Below, piece by piece: positions 1-8,439 of a DNA stretch of 45,027 nt. Position 1 is the stretch's first letter; each line of letters begins with the position of its first letter. The position numbers were made by a program, and so were the translations under genes. The notes beneath the pieces were generated by a model that saw only the letters and a program-made list of their open reading frames with translations, had not been told where the DNA came from and did no database searches. Source of the stretch: Sphingomonadaceae bacterium (lineage in GTDB: Bacteria; Pseudomonadota; Alphaproteobacteria; Sphingomonadales; Sphingomonadaceae); the NCBI GenBank assembly GCA_025359425.1, contig JANYGC010000136.1, positions 1 through 45,027 on the forward strand, written 5' to 3'.

Positions 1-37
1 GTAAAGATCTGTGAATGCGGTCAGCGGCAGCGTGCGC

Positions 38-181
38 TCAGCGGCCCGGGAGCCCTGACGGACGAACGGCAGAGGGTTGTGTTGCGTTGGAAGCTGCGCC
101 CTGCCACGCCGGCACGGCGTTCAGCAACTGGGTGGCCGCGAAGACGGTCACGAAAGCGATGCGCTTGAGGAAGGGGGACAT
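38..181 (-). CDS. Possible small secreted or membrane protein
   Basis: A 47-codon frame with an ATG at 181. It encodes a short basic start (MSPFLKR), a hydrophobic stretch of about 14 residues and an Ala/Pro/Ser-rich tail, which resembles a signal peptide with almost no mature part. I see no clear Shine-Dalgarno sequence. It lies downstream of tRNA-Ser on the same strand. I do not recognise it. It could be the remains of a longer secreted protein or a chance frame in GC-rich DNA. Confidence 0.25.
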   Translation of the reverse strand: MSPFLKRIAFVTVFAATQLLNAVPAWQGAASNATQPSAVRPSGLPGR

Positions 182-271
182 GACGGCAGATATGGAGAGC
201 CGCGATGTTGAAGCGCCAGCGTCCACAGCGCCACGACCGAATCGTCAGATGCATATGTCGGAACACACATC

Positions 272-359
272 TGGTGGAGAGGGTGGGATTCGAACCCACG
301 TTACGTTGCCGTAAACCGCATTTCGAGTGCGGCGCGATCGACCTCTCTGCCACCTCTCC
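272..359 (-). tRNA. tRNA-Ser (anticodon CGA)
   Basis: Read on the minus strand, the sequence folds as a class II tRNA. The acceptor stem GGAGAGG pairs with CCTCTCC, followed by discriminator A and an encoded CCA (272-274). The anticodon stem-loop is CCGCA-CTCGAAA-TGCGG (316-332), giving anticodon CGA. There is a long variable arm and a GGTTCGAATCC T-loop. The long variable arm together with CGA identifies serine. The discriminator A is less usual than the G of many bacterial serine tRNAs. Confidence 0.95.
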
Positions 360-479
360 GCGAGATATGCTGGGCCCGGACCGCAGGCCCGGGGGTCGAA
401 GAGCCGGGCGGTTAGCCGATGGTGGCGCGCTTGCCAAGCCCTCTTCCCGCCAATTTGGGGGACGCCGCGACGGGCAGCG

Positions 480-508
480 TTGTTAACTCACCGGACAAGG
501 CCTATATT
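480..508 (+). promoter_or_regulatory. Predicted sigma-70-type promoter of hspQ
   Basis: A -35 box TTGTTA (480-485) and a -10 box TATATT (503-508) are separated by exactly 17 bp. The -10 box ends 7 bases before the hspQ ATG at 516, so transcription should start at or next to the start codon. No Shine-Dalgarno sequence is visible, so a leaderless mRNA is likely. Confidence 0.5.
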
Positions 509-515
509 GGTAATC

Positions 516-896
516 ATGGATCGCGCCACATACTATTCGCCCACGGCCGGACGGCACATCGATGCACCGCGCAGCACCGTCACGCGGTTCGGTATCGGCG
601 ACGTGGTGCGGCACAAGATGTTCGATTTCCGCGGGGTGATTTTCGATGTCGATCCGGTCTTCGCCAACAGCGAGGAATGGTACGAATCGATCCCCAAGGA
701 AGTCCGCCCGACCCGCGAGCAGCCGTTCTACCACCTGTTCGCCGAGAACGGCGATTCGAGCTACACCGCCTATGTCAGCCAGCAGAATCTGCTTGAGGAC
801 GGCGAATCGGGCCCGGTCGATCACCCGTCGGTGCCAGAGCTGTTCGAAGACTTCGCCAAGGGGCGCTACCGGCTGCGGGCGTCACTGACGCACTAG
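516..896 (+). CDS. hspQ: Heat shock protein HspQ (hemimethylated-DNA-binding/YccV family)
   Basis: A 126-residue protein. The region from about residue 22 to the end matches the HspQ/YccV domain: it opens with FGIGDVVRHKMFDFRGVIFD, followed by EEWY and QPFYHLFAEN, and ends with YVSQQNLL. In enterobacteria HspQ binds hemimethylated DNA, affects dnaA expression and acts as an adaptor for the Lon protease. The start at 516 is chosen because the N-terminus (MDRATYYSPTAGRH) joins the domain directly and the ATG sits 7 bases after a good -10 box. The reading frame stays open upstream but is unlike coding sequence and overlaps the tRNA region. HspQ homologues are about 105 residues, so this one carries an extra 20 at the N-terminus. 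It converges on the ABC permease gene 3 bp away. Confidence 0.9.
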   Translation: MDRATYYSPTAGRHIDAPRSTVTRFGIGDVVRHKMFDFRGVIFDVDPVFANSEEWYESIPKEVRPTREQPFYHLFAENGDSSYTAYVSQQNLLEDGESGPVDHPSVPELFEDFAKGRYRLRASLTH

Positions 897-899
897 GCC

Positions 900-1781
900 T
901 CAGCTCTTGAGCTTCCACCCGCTCTTGAGCAGCGCGTAGAGTACCCAGCCCATCACCACGGTCAGCACCCCCAGATAGAGCGCGCCATTGAATACGGCGG
1001 CGTTGGTCGCGCCGATGTCGCTCTGGCCGAGGAAGCCGAAGCGGAAGCCCGAGATGATATAGAAGAACGGGTTTATCCGGCTGACCGCCTGAAACCCGGG
1101 CGAGAGGTTGTGGATCACATAGAACGTGCCCGACAGCATGGTCAGCGGGGTGATCACGAAATTGCTGACCATCGCGGCGTGATCGAACTTTTCGGCCCAC
1201 AGCGAGGTGATCAGGCCGACGATCGCCAGCAGGGTCGCGCCGACGACGCCGAACCATACGATCGCCCACGGATGCGCCACGCTGAGCGACACGCCCGGCC
1301 ACAGCAGCATGGCGAGCGCAATCGCAATTCCGACCAGCACCGCGCGGGTCACCGCCGCGCCGATCAGCCCGATCATCAGCTCGGCGTTGGACAAGGGCGG
1401 CATCAGGTAATCGACGATCGTCCCCTGGATCTTGCCGGCGAGGAAATTGAAGCTGGTGTTGGCGAACGAATTCGACACCATCCCCATCACGATCAGCCCC
1501 GGCGCGATGAAGCTGGCGAAGGGCACGCCGAGCACTTCGCGCCCGCCCCGGCCCATCGCGACGGTGAAGATCATCAGGTAGAGCAGCGTGGTCATCGCCG
1601 GGGCCCAGATCGTCTGCGTCTGAACCTTGAAAAATCGGCGAACCTCCTTCATATAGAGGGTCCACAGCCCGAGGCGGTTAAACCTGCCGAAAACGGGCAC
1701 TCCCCGTTCGGGAAAACCGGGAACTGGCGCTGCGCCAAGCGGCGCCGAGGTGACAGGTGCGGGAATAGGTTGATCGGCCAT
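900..1781 (-). CDS. ABC-2 type transporter permease
   Basis: A 293-residue integral membrane protein of the ABC-2 permease family (NodJ/YadH-like). The N-terminal 40 residues are Pro/Ala-rich and cytoplasmic. They are followed by LYMKEVRRFFKVQTQTIWAP, the usual amphipathic lead into the first membrane helix, then about six hydrophobic segments. The family signature region NPFFYIISGFRFGFLGQSDI lies near the C-terminus. Such proteins pair with a separate ABC ATPase to export lipids, polysaccharides or drugs. No ATPase gene is adjacent, so the partner must lie elsewhere and the substrate cannot be inferred. The start (ATG at 1781) gives a normal family length. The gene is divergent from gcrA, leaving 106 bp for promoters of both. 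Confidence 0.88.
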   Translation of the reverse strand: MADQPIPAPVTSAPLGAAPVPGFPERGVPVFGRFNRLGLWTLYMKEVRRFFKVQTQTIWAPAMTTLLYLMIFTVAMGRGGREVLGVPFASFIAPGLIVMGMVSNSFANTSFNFLAGKIQGTIVDYLMPPLSNAELMIGLIGAAVTRAVLVGIAIALAMLLWPGVSLSVAHPWAIVWFGVVGATLLAIVGLITSLWAEKFDHAAMVSNFVITPLTMLSGTFYVIHNLSPGFQAVSRINPFFYIISGFRFGFLGQSDIGATNAAVFNGALYLGVLTVVMGWVLYALLKSGWKLKS

Positions 1782-1887
1782 GCTGCGGCGACTATCGCCG
1801 CGCGGCCCGGATAGCAAGTTTGCGGCCCTGCGCCGCCCCATTGTAATTTTGCGGGCCCAGGCCCGCGGCAGGAAAGAGATTGTAAGC

Positions 1888-2547
1888 ATGAGCTGGACCG
1901 ACGAGCGGATCGAAAAACTGACCAAGATGTGGGAAGGCGGCTCCACCGCCAGCCAGATCGCCGAGGAATTGACCGGGGTCAGCCGCAACGCCGTGATCGG
2001 CAAGGCGCACCGGCTGGGGCTCAAGGCGCGCCCGTCCCCGGTCAAGGCTAACGAAAAGGAAGCTGCGGCTCCCGCGCCGGTAACCCCGCGCGCGCCCAAG
2101 GCCGATGTTCCGCCGCGCCCCGCGCACGTTGCCCGCAAAGAACCGCCCCGCGCGCCCGCACTGGTCACCCCGACCGGCGATGGGGCCACCCCGATCCCGT
2201 CGACCCCGATGCCGCGGATTGTCTCGGTTGGCCCCGGCGGGTTCCTGCGTCAGGGCCCCGGCGACCAGCAAGCCCCGATCCCGCCCGCGCCGCCGCGCCG
2301 CCTGGTGCCAGCCAAGCCCAGCGCCGAAATGGCCGAGAAGACCGGCCTGCTCGAGCTTAACGACCGGATCTGCCGCTGGCCGATGGGCCACCCGGGTGAA
2401 GCGGACTTCCATTTCTGCGGGGTCAAGGTCAATCCGGGGTTCCCGTACTGCGTCGAGCATTGCGGCCGGGCCTATCAGGCGCAGCTGCCGCGCGGCCACC
2501 GCCGCCCGCCCCCGCCGCTGCCGTTTGGTGGTCCGCGGGTGCGCTAA
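1888..2547 (+). CDS. gcrA: Cell-cycle regulator GcrA
   Basis: A 219-residue GcrA protein. The N-terminal helix-turn-helix (MSWTDERIEKLTKMWEGGST, then SRNAVIGKAHRLGL, residues 1-45) is the family hallmark. A long Pro/Ala-rich linker (about 50-150) follows. The C-terminal domain (about 165-205) has the conserved ICRWPMG and Cys-rich FCG...YCVEHC segment that contacts sigma-70. In Caulobacter, GcrA acts as a sigma-70 co-activator at promoters carrying CcrM-methylated GANTC sites and controls cell-cycle genes. The start has a good purine-rich site (AGGAAAGAGA) 7 bases upstream. I see no GANTC site in the 106-bp upstream interval. The next gene on this strand is the GGDEF protein, 48 bp downstream. 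Confidence 0.95.
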   Translation: MSWTDERIEKLTKMWEGGSTASQIAEELTGVSRNAVIGKAHRLGLKARPSPVKANEKEAAAPAPVTPRAPKADVPPRPAHVARKEPPRAPALVTPTGDGATPIPSTPMPRIVSVGPGGFLRQGPGDQQAPIPPAPPRRLVPAKPSAEMAEKTGLLELNDRICRWPMGHPGEADFHFCGVKVNPGFPYCVEHCGRAYQAQLPRGHRRPPPPLPFGGPRVR

Positions 2548-2595
2548 GGCATTTCAGGCAGCGCAGATCGTCAGATCGGCGCTGCTTGAGGGTTA

Positions 2596-3777
2596 ATGTC
2601 CGCCGCCTTGCGCCGTTCAGCGGGGATGGACATGGACATTCCCGCGCTTCCTGCACCGCGCCCTGCTTGGCCAAGATTGCTTGGCTGGCTGGGGTTTGGC
2701 TTACCGCAACCCAGTGGTGACTTTGCGCCGACAGAACTGGTCCTGTCCGCCGCGAACGCCAAGCAATTGTACCTTGGCGAGATCGGGCGGTTCCTCGATA
2801 CGCACGGGCTCGATCTGACCACCGCGACGTTGACCGTGGCCTGGACCTATCTCAGCCGCAGCGATGAGGACCTGGTGCTCGCGCTCGATCGGCGGATCAA
2901 GTCGGGTCGCATGATCACGCTCGAATGGCTGAGCGACATTCGCGAACGCCGCGACGTGTCGGACGAGGCTGCGGAACTCCGCGATCTGATGCAGCGGCTT
3001 GAGACCAGCGTTGAGGAATTCGGCAAATCGACCCGCGAAGCGCATGGCGCGGCGAGCGATTACCATAGCGCATTGTCAGGCCACCTCGGCGAGCTCGAAC
3101 AGGTCGCCAAGGCCAGCGCGGTAATTACCGAAATGGCCCAGATCGGCAAAGCGATGCTGCGCCGCACGCACGAGGTCGAGCGGCAGATGCTGCGCAGTTC
3201 GGCGCAGACGCGCGCGTTCAAGCGGCGGCTCGACGAAGCGCGGCGCTGCTCGGAAGAGGATCACCTGACCGGCCTGCCCAACCGGCGCGCCTTCGAAGCG
3301 GTGTTCGACAGCGAATACCGCGCGGCGCGCGAGGCCCGCGAACAGCTTTGCGTGGTGTTCTGCGATATCGATTACTTCAAGCGGATCAACGACGATCACG
3401 GCCACGAAGCCGGTGACCGGGTGCTGCGGCTGGTCGCAGAAATGCTCGCGGCTGTGTCCGATGACCGCTGCCATGTCGCGCGCCACGGCGGCGAGGAATT
3501 CGTCGTGCTGCTGCGCGGCCAATCACCGCAGCAGGCGCTGGACCGGCTCGACAAGGTGCGCAGCGAACTGGCGCAGCGGCGGCTGGTCAACCGCGCCACT
3601 GATACCCCGTTCGGACAAGTCACCTTCTCCGCCGGGGTGGCCGAGGTGTTCGACTATGCCGATCCGCGCAGTGCGCTGCAGGCTGCCGATGCGGCGCTGT
3701 ACCGAGCCAAGCAGGAAGGCCGCAACCGCATCCTGCTGGCGGGCGCGCAAGACACCGAACGCGCGATTGCGGCTTAG
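2596..3777 (+). CDS. GGDEF-domain diguanylate cyclase
   Basis: A 393-residue soluble protein. Residues 1-50 are Pro/Trp-rich. Residues 50-215 are largely helical with no recognised sensor domain. Residues 218-385 form a GGDEF domain: DHLTGLPNRRAF, FCDIDYFKRINDDHGHEAGD, ARHGGEEFVVLL and a C-terminal ADAALYRAKQEGRN. The GGEEF variant is compatible with cyclase activity, that is, c-di-GMP made from two GTP. The inhibitory I-site RxxD expected just upstream is replaced (DDRC), so feedback inhibition by product is probably absent. Translation may start at 2596, or at the second ATG at 2626 (MDMDIPALPAP). The gene lies 48 bp behind gcrA and may share its transcript. Confidence 0.88.
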   Translation: MSAALRRSAGMDMDIPALPAPRPAWPRLLGWLGFGLPQPSGDFAPTELVLSAANAKQLYLGEIGRFLDTHGLDLTTATLTVAWTYLSRSDEDLVLALDRRIKSGRMITLEWLSDIRERRDVSDEAAELRDLMQRLETSVEEFGKSTREAHGAASDYHSALSGHLGELEQVAKASAVITEMAQIGKAMLRRTHEVERQMLRSSAQTRAFKRRLDEARRCSEEDHLTGLPNRRAFEAVFDSEYRAAREAREQLCVVFCDIDYFKRINDDHGHEAGDRVLRLVAEMLAAVSDDRCHVARHGGEEFVVLLRGQSPQQALDRLDKVRSELAQRRLVNRATDTPFGQVTFSAGVAEVFDYADPRSALQAADAALYRAKQEGRNRILLAGAQDTERAIAA

Positions 3778-3783
3778 AGCCGA

Positions 3784-3894
3784 GTCTCGTCATCCCGGCG
3801 CAGGCCGGGACCCAGCACAGAAAAAGCAGCCGTCGCATAGCGACGTCGTTTGTTTGCAGGGTCTGGGCCCCGGCCTTTGCCGGGGTGACGAGAC
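3784..3894. repeat. Palindromic REP/MITE-like intergenic repeat
   Basis: Two 32-base arms (3784-3815 and 3863-3894) are inverted copies with 4 mismatches. Each contains its own stem of the CCCGG-CN-AGGCCGGG kind, so the element can fold as two small hairpins or one long one. The start GTCTCGTCATCCCGG and the mirrored CCGGGGTGACGAGAC resemble the 'GTCATCCCGGC' repeats scattered in many alphaproteobacterial genomes. It lies between the convergent GGDEF gene and pnp. Confidence 0.8.
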
Positions 3895-3915
3895 ATAGGC
3901 CAATTGCGTGCAACC

Positions 3916-3952
3916 AAAAAAAGGGGGCCGCCGCAGCAGCCCCCTCGTTTTT
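3916..3952 (-). terminator. Rho-independent terminator of pnp
   Basis: On the minus strand a GC-rich hairpin (GAGGGGGCTGCTGCGGCGGCCCCC) is followed by seven T residues, placed 19-55 bases after the pnp stop codon. A run of T on the other strand (3947-3952) would let it act in both directions, also ending readthrough from the GGDEF gene. Confidence 0.8.
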
Positions 3953-3970
3953 GGGTTCAAGGACGAAAGA

Positions 3971-6304
3971 TCAGTCGTCGTTCTTGAGGAACGCCGGAAC
4001 GTGATCGGGCGCGGGGCCTTCGTCACGGTCAGGACGCGGACCGCGGTCACCACCGCCTGAGCGCGGACCACGATCACCGCCGCCATCACGGCGCGGACCG
4101 CGATCACCGCCGCCGCCACCGCCGCTGCGCGGACCACGGCGATCGCCGCGGTCGCCGCCGGGACGGTCGCCGCCGCCAGCACGCGGCTCGCGCGCCGGAC
4201 GGGTATCTTCCAGCTCGGCACCGGTTTCCTGATCGACCACCCGCATCGACAGGCGGACTTTGCCGCGCTGATCGATTTCGAGGACCTTGACCTTGACCGC
4301 CTGGCCTTCCGAAACGACGTCGGTCGGCTTCTCGACGCGCTCGTTGCGCATTTCCGAAACGTGGACCAGGCCGTCCTTGCCGCCCATGAAGTTCACGAAG
4401 GCGCCGAAGTCGACGATCGTGACCACCTTGCCGTCGTAGACCTTGCCGACTTCGGCTTCTTCCACGATGCCCAGGATCCAGGCCTTGGCGGCCTCGATCT
4501 GCGCGGGATCCGACGAGCTGATCTTGATCAGGCCTTCGTCGTCGATATCGACCTTAGCGCCGGTTTCCGCGACGATCTCGCGGATCACCTTGCCGCCGGT
4601 ACCGATCACTTCACGGATCTTCGACTTGTCGATCTGCAGGCTTTCGATCCGCGGCGCATAGTCCGACAGCTCGGTCCGGGCCGAGCCCAGCGCCTTGGTC
4701 ATTTCACCCAGGATGTGGGCGCGGCCGGCCTTGGCCTGATGCAATGCGGCTTCGAAGATCTCGCGCGTGATGCCCGCGATCTTGATGTCCATCTGCATCG
4801 TGGTGATGCCTTCGCTGGTCCCGGCCACCTTGAAGTCCATATCGCCGAGGTGATCTTCATCGCCCAGGATGTCGGACAGCACCGAGAACTTGTCGCCTTC
4901 AAGGATCAGCCCCATCGCGATGCCCGAAACCGGGCGCGTGATCGGCACGCCGGCGTCCATCATCGACAGCGAACCGCCGCAGACGGTGGCCATCGAGCTG
5001 GAGCCGTTGGACTCGGTAATGTCCGAGACCACGCGGATCGTGTAAGGAAAGTCTTCCTTGGTCGGCAGCACCGCCCGCAGCGCGCGCCAGGCGAGCTTGC
5101 CGTGACCGGTATCGCGGCGCGACGGCGCCCCGAAACGGCCCACTTCGCCAACCGAATAGGGCGGGAAGTTATAGTGCAGCATGAAGTTCGAATACGTCAG
5201 GCCTTCGAGCCCGTCGATCATCTGCTCGCTCTCGCGGGTGCCCAGCGTGGTGGTGCAGATCGCCTGCGTTTCACCGCGGGTGAACAGCGATGAACCGTGG
5301 GTGCGCGGCAGGAAGCCGACGATCGCCTCGATCGGGCGAACCTGATCGGTCTTGCGCCCGTCGATCCGCTGGCCGTCCTTGAGGATGGCCCCGCGAACGA
5401 TTTCGGCTTCGAGCTTCTTGACCACCTTGCCGGCCGCCATCTGCGTCTGGCCGTCTTGTCCGGCGAAGGCTGCCTTGGCCTTGGTCCGGGCCAGGTTGAG
5501 CGCGTTCGAGCGTTCCGACTTGTCGGTCAGCTTGTAAGCCACAGCGATGTCCTTGCCGATCAGCTTCTTGAGCTCGTCCTTGATCCCCGAATTGTCGGAG
5601 ACCGCAACGTCCCAAGGATCCTTGGCGGCCTTTTCGGCCAGATCGATGATCAGATTGACGACCTTCTTGATCTCGTCGTGCGCGAAGATCACCGCGCCAA
5701 GCATGATCTCTTCCGAAAGCTCCTTGGCTTCGGATTCAACCATCATCACGGCATTGCCGGTAGCGGCGACGATCAGGTCGAGCTGGCCATTGGCAGCTTC
5801 GTCCTGACGCGGATTGAGGGTGTATTCGCCGTCGACATAACCGACCCGGGCCGCGCCGATCGGGCCCATGAACGGCACGCCCGAAATCGTCAGTGCAGCC
5901 GAAGCAGCGATCATCGCCAGCACGTCGGGCTCGACTTCGCCATCATAGCTCAGCACGTGGGCAATGACGTTCATTTCGTTGTAGAAGCCTTCGGGGAACA
6001 GCGGCCGCACCGGGCGATCGATCAGGCGCGATACCAGCGTTTCCTTTTCGGTCGCGCCGCGTTCACGCTTGAAGAAGCCGCCCGGGATACGCCCGGCGGC
6101 GAAGAACTTTTCCTGGTAGTGAACGGTGAGCGGGAAGAAGTCCTGCCCTTCCTTCACCGACTTGGCGGCGGTCACGGCGCACAGCACCACGGTTTCGCCA
6201 TAGGTAGCCAGCACCGCGCCATTAGCCTGGCGGGCAATGCGGCCGGTTTCCAGGGTGAGCGTCTTGCCGCCCCACTCCATGGATACAGTTTTAACGTCGA
6301 ACAT
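3971..6304 (-). CDS. pnp: Polyribonucleotide nucleotidyltransferase (PNPase)
   Basis: A 777-residue PNPase, a phosphorolytic 3'-5' exoribonuclease of the RNA degradosome. Two RNase PH-like domains are present; the second contains [11 protein letters not shown] and the [20 protein letters not shown] active-site region. A KH domain (about 555-610, [20 protein letters not shown]) and an S1 domain (about 620-690, [20 protein letters not shown]) follow. The last 75 residues form a low-complexity Arg/Gly/Asp tail with repeated GGGDRGPR units ending in [10 protein letters not shown]. This tail is longer and more regular than in enterobacterial PNPase. The start [13 protein letters not shown] has an AAGGAA site upstream. 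It follows rpsO with 168 bp and a terminator-like hairpin between them, the classic rpsO-pnp arrangement. Confidence 0.98.
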   Translation of the reverse strand: MFDVKTVSMEWGGKTLTLETGRIARQANGAVLATYGETVVLCAVTAAKSVKEGQDFFPLTVHYQEKFFAAGRIPGGFFKRERGATEKETLVSRLIDRPVRPLFPEGFYNEMNVIAHVLSYDGEVEPDVLAMIAASAALTISGVPFMGPIGAARVGYVDGEYTLNPRQDEAANGQLDLIVAATGNAVMMVESEAKELSEEIMLGAVIFAHDEIKKVVNLIIDLAEKAAKDPWDVAVSDNSGIKDELKKLIGKDIAVAYKLTDKSERSNALNLARTKAKAAFAGQDGQTQMAAGKVVKKLEAEIVRGAILKDGQRIDGRKTDQVRPIEAIVGFLPRTHGSSLFTRGETQAICTTTLGTRESEQMIDGLEGLTYSNFMLHYNFPPYSVGEVGRFGAPSRRDTGHGKLAWRALRAVLPTKEDFPYTIRVVSDITESNGSSSMATVCGGSLSMMDAGVPITRPVSGIAMGLILEGDKFSVLSDILGDEDHLGDMDFKVAGTSEGITTMQMDIKIAGITREIFEAALHQAKAGRAHILGEMTKALGSARTELSDYAPRIESLQIDKSKIREVIGTGGKVIREIVAETGAKVDIDDEGLIKISSSDPAQIEAAKAWILGIVEEAEVGKVYDGKVVTIVDFGAFVNFMGGKDGLVHVSEMRNERVEKPTDVVSEGQAVKVKVLEIDQRGKVRLSMRVVDQETGAELEDTRPAREPRAGGGDRPGGDRGDRRGPRSGGGGGGDRGPRRDGGGDRGPRSGGGDRGPRPDRDEGPAPDHVPAFLKNDD

Positions 6305-6436
6305 TTGGGTATTCCTTCAGCCCACCGGCCCTATTGCGCGGCGGGTTTTGCTGCCGGGTGATCCGTCCCGGTCCGGTGCGAGGCGCTTTGGCCCCAATGG
6401 CTCCGCCGGCCGAACTGCCCGCGGTACGCCCATGCG

Positions 6437-6466
6437 AAAAGCGGCCCCACTGTGGAGGCCGCCTTC
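6437..6466 (-). terminator. Hairpin/terminator between rpsO and pnp
   Basis: On the minus strand GCGGCC (6462-6457) pairs with GGCCGC (6446-6441) around a 10-base loop and is followed by TTTT, starting 11 bases after the rpsO stop. In E. coli the rpsO-pnp interval similarly holds an attenuating terminator. Whether it is complete or partial here cannot be told from sequence. Confidence 0.7.
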
Positions 6467-6472
6467 GCGTGA

Positions 6473-6742
6473 TTACTTGCGCAGACCCAGCTTCTGGATC
6501 AGCGAATTGTAGCGCGCAACGTCCTTGCGCTTGAGATAATCGAGCAGGCTGCGACGCTTGTTGACCATGGTCAGCAGGCCCCGGCGCGAGTGGTTGTCCT
6601 TGTGGTGATCCTTGAAGTGGCCCTGCAGCGTGTTGATGCGGCTGGTCAGGATCGCGACCTGAACTTCGGGCGAACCCGTATCACCCTTGGCGCGGGCGTT
6701 GTCCGAGATGATCTCGGCTTTCTTTTCGGCAGATACCGACAT
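6473..6742 (-). CDS. rpsO: 30S ribosomal protein S15
   Basis: An 89-residue protein of exactly the normal S15 length. The conserved segments are [35 protein letters not shown] and [12 protein letters not shown], which bind the 16S rRNA central domain. It begins 5 bp after the truB stop on the same strand and precedes pnp, so it probably belongs to a truB-rpsO(-pnp) transcript. Confidence 0.98.
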   Translation of the reverse strand: MSVSAEKKAEIISDNARAKGDTGSPEVQVAILTSRINTLQGHFKDHHKDNHSRRGLLTMVNKRRSLLDYLKRKDVARYNSLIQKLGLRK

Positions 6743-6747
6743 GTCAT

Positions 6748-7746
6748 TTACTCCGCGACATCGGGAAGGTTGAACCCCCGCACGACCCGGGCGTCTCCGC
6801 CCGAAAGCTCAATGAGTGCGAGGGGATTGTTCCCGCAGCGCGCCCAGTACAGCCCATCGTGTTGGGGCAGTCCGGTGAGAACCCGGCCCTGTCGGACCAA
6901 GCCTGCCTGCTGCGGACCAAGATCAAGAGCCGGGATGTCGACCAGCCCCGCCTCCAGCGGCAAGAGTACTCTCTCAAGTGGCGCGCCCTTACCCAGCTCG
7001 TTCAATTTGTCCAGCGAAATCGCCTGATTTTCGGTGAACGGTCCCGCACGCAAGCGGCGCAGCATGGTGACATGGCCGCGCGTGCCGAGCGCGAGCGCGA
7101 TATCGCGGGCAAGCGAGCGGATATAGGTGCCTTTGGAGACGTGGGCGATGAGGGTGATTTCCTGTAAAAGATCCTCCCCCGCTGGGGGAGGTGGCAGCCC
7201 GTCAGGGCTGACGGTGGGGGCCTGTTGCGAGAGCTGTGCCCCCTCCGACGCACCTGCGGCGCGCCAACTGCCCCAGTGGGGGAGGATCTCAAAGACCGTC
7301 ACCGCCCGCGCCGTCAGTTCAACCACCTCCCCCGCGCGCGCCAGATCATAAGCCCGCGCGCCGCCGACTTTGAGCGCCGAATAGGCCGGCGGGACTTGCT
7401 CGATCGGTCCGGTAAAGTGCGGCAATACCGCCTCGACCTCAGCCATGCTGGGCCGCACATCGCTCTCGGCTATCACCGTCCCCTCAAGGTCGAGCGTATC
7501 TGTCTCCGCCCCGAACGCCACGGTGAAGGCATAGACTTTGCTCGCATCGAGCATCCGCCCGGCCAGCTTGGTCGCCTCACCCAGCGCGATCGGCAGCACG
7601 CCCGTCGCCAAGGGATCGAGCGTGCCGCCGTGGCCGACTTTGACTTTGCCAAGGCCTGCCTCGCGCAAGTTGCGCTTGACCGCCGCGACCGCCTGCGTGC
7701 TGCCCAGCCCAAGCGGCTTGTCGAGGATGATCCAGCCGTGCGGCAA
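6748..7746 (-). CDS. truB: tRNA pseudouridine(55) synthase TruB
   Basis: A 332-residue TruB, which isomerises U55 in the T-loop of tRNAs. The catalytic motif [17 protein letters not shown] places the nucleophile Asp at residue 44. Further family blocks are [20 protein letters not shown] and [15 protein letters not shown] (about 203-217). Residues about 156-195, between VFEI and [10 protein letters not shown], have no counterpart in ordinary TruB. They are rich in Pro/Gly/Ser and are encoded by a 119-bp palindromic repeat that keeps the frame open. The site is a surface loop between strands in known TruB structures, so function is probably kept. The stop lies 5 bp before rpsO and the start lies 3 bp after the site-2 protease stop. 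Confidence 0.95.
   Translation of the reverse strand: MPHGWIILDKPLGLGSTQAVAAVKRNLREAGLGKVKVGHGGTLDPLATGVLPIALGEATKLAGRMLDASKVYAFTVAFGAETDTLDLEGTVIAESDVRPSMAEVEAVLPHFTGPIEQVPPAYSALKVGGARAYDLARAGEVVELTARAVTVFEILPHWGSWRAAGASEGAQLSQQAPTVSPDGLPPPPAGEDLLQEITLIAHVSKGTYIRSLARDIALALGTRGHVTMLRRLRAGPFTENQAISLDKLNELGKGAPLERVLLPLEAGLVDIPALDLGPQQAGLVRQGRVLTGLPQHDGLYWARCGNNPLALIELSGGDARVVRGFNLPDVAE
7170..7288. repeat. Palindromic repeat element inserted in truB coding sequence
   Basis: The ends are inverted copies: GATCCTCCCCCGCTGGGGGAGG at the left, and the complement of CCCCAGTGGGGGAGGATC at the right. The internal text GGTGGCAGCCCGTCAGGGCTGACGGTGGGGGCC is nearly identical to that of the element at 41928-42060. 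The two differ in the middle. The element encodes about 40 residues of TruB without a stop. Confidence 0.85.
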
Positions 7747-7749
7747 AGG

Positions 7750-8439
7750 TCAGACCCCCGCGATCAGCACAGTCAATTTGAGGTACCAGTTGATGACCCA
7801 CTCGACCGGAGCGACCAGGTATTTGGTCACGCTGAAGCTCGGTATCAACTGGGGCAACACGATGATCAGGAAGATCGGGATCAGCATGCCGACCGTGCGG
7901 AACTTCGCGTAATTGCGCGCCGCGCGTTCGGGCAGCAGCCCTTCGACAATGTGCGAGCCATCGAACGGCGGGATCGGCAGCAGGTTGAACAGCGCCAGGA
8001 AGACGTTGATCGAAATGAAGTTGAACAGGTTGAGCACGAGGAAGCCAATCATGCCGCCCGGTTCTTGGACCCCGGCATAGGGCCGCATCACCATTCCCAG
8101 CACCACCGCCGCAATTGCCGCCATGATCAGGTTCGAGCCCGGTCCGGCCGCGCCGACCAGCATCATGTCGCGGCGCGGATGGCGCAGGCGCGAGGCCACC
8201 ACCGGCACCGGCTTGGCCCAGCCGAACACCGGCAGGTGGAACAGCGCGAGCAACCCAGGCAGGAACACCGTGCCGACCGGATCGACGTGCTTGATCGGAT
8301 TGAGGCTCAGCCGGCCCAGTTGAGCCGCAGTCGGATCGCCAAGACTGCGCGCCATCAGGCCATGCGCGACCTCGTGAAACACGATCGCGAAAATCAACGG
8401 CAGGATCAGCGCCGCCGCTTGGATGATGGTATCGTTCAT
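7750..8439 (-). CDS. Site-2 protease family membrane metallopeptidase (M50)
   Basis: A 229-residue integral membrane protein with the M50 zinc site HEVAH (residues 22-26) in the first membrane helix and NLLPIPPFDGSHI, the second metal-ligand motif (a variant of NxxPxxxxDG), in a later helix. About five hydrophobic segments are present. There is no PDZ domain, which places it in the compact YwhC-like group rather than with RseP. The substrate is unknown. The start is the ATG at 8439, which overlaps the stop of the upstream acetyltransferase gene as ATGA; longer frames upstream read through that gene in another frame. It is followed 3 bp later by truB. Confidence 0.92.
   Translation of the reverse strand: MNDTIIQAAALILPLIFAIVFHEVAHGLMARSLGDPTAAQLGRLSLNPIKHVDPVGTVFLPGLLALFHLPVFGWAKPVPVVASRLRHPRRDMMLVGAAGPGSNLIMAAIAAVVLGMVMRPYAGVQEPGGMIGFLVLNLFNFISINVFLALFNLLPIPPFDGSHIVEGLLPERAARNYAKFRTVGMLIPIFLIIVLPQLIPSFSVTKYLVAPVEWVINWYLKLTVLIAGV

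Noticed and set aside
1..37. Possible gene crossing the left edge of the window
   Set aside because: Too short to show a frame or family, and no frame crossing the edge is convincing.
371..395. GC-rich hairpin (GGGCC...GGCCC) between tRNA-Ser and hspQ
   Set aside because: It lies between two divergent genes, so it cannot terminate either, and no T-run follows. Probably chance pairing in GC-rich DNA.
5297..6361. Long open frame on the plus strand opposite pnp
   Set aside because: It is the complement of a certain pnp gene in high-GC DNA and has no family resemblance; such mirror frames also lie opposite infB, nusA, leuC and others.
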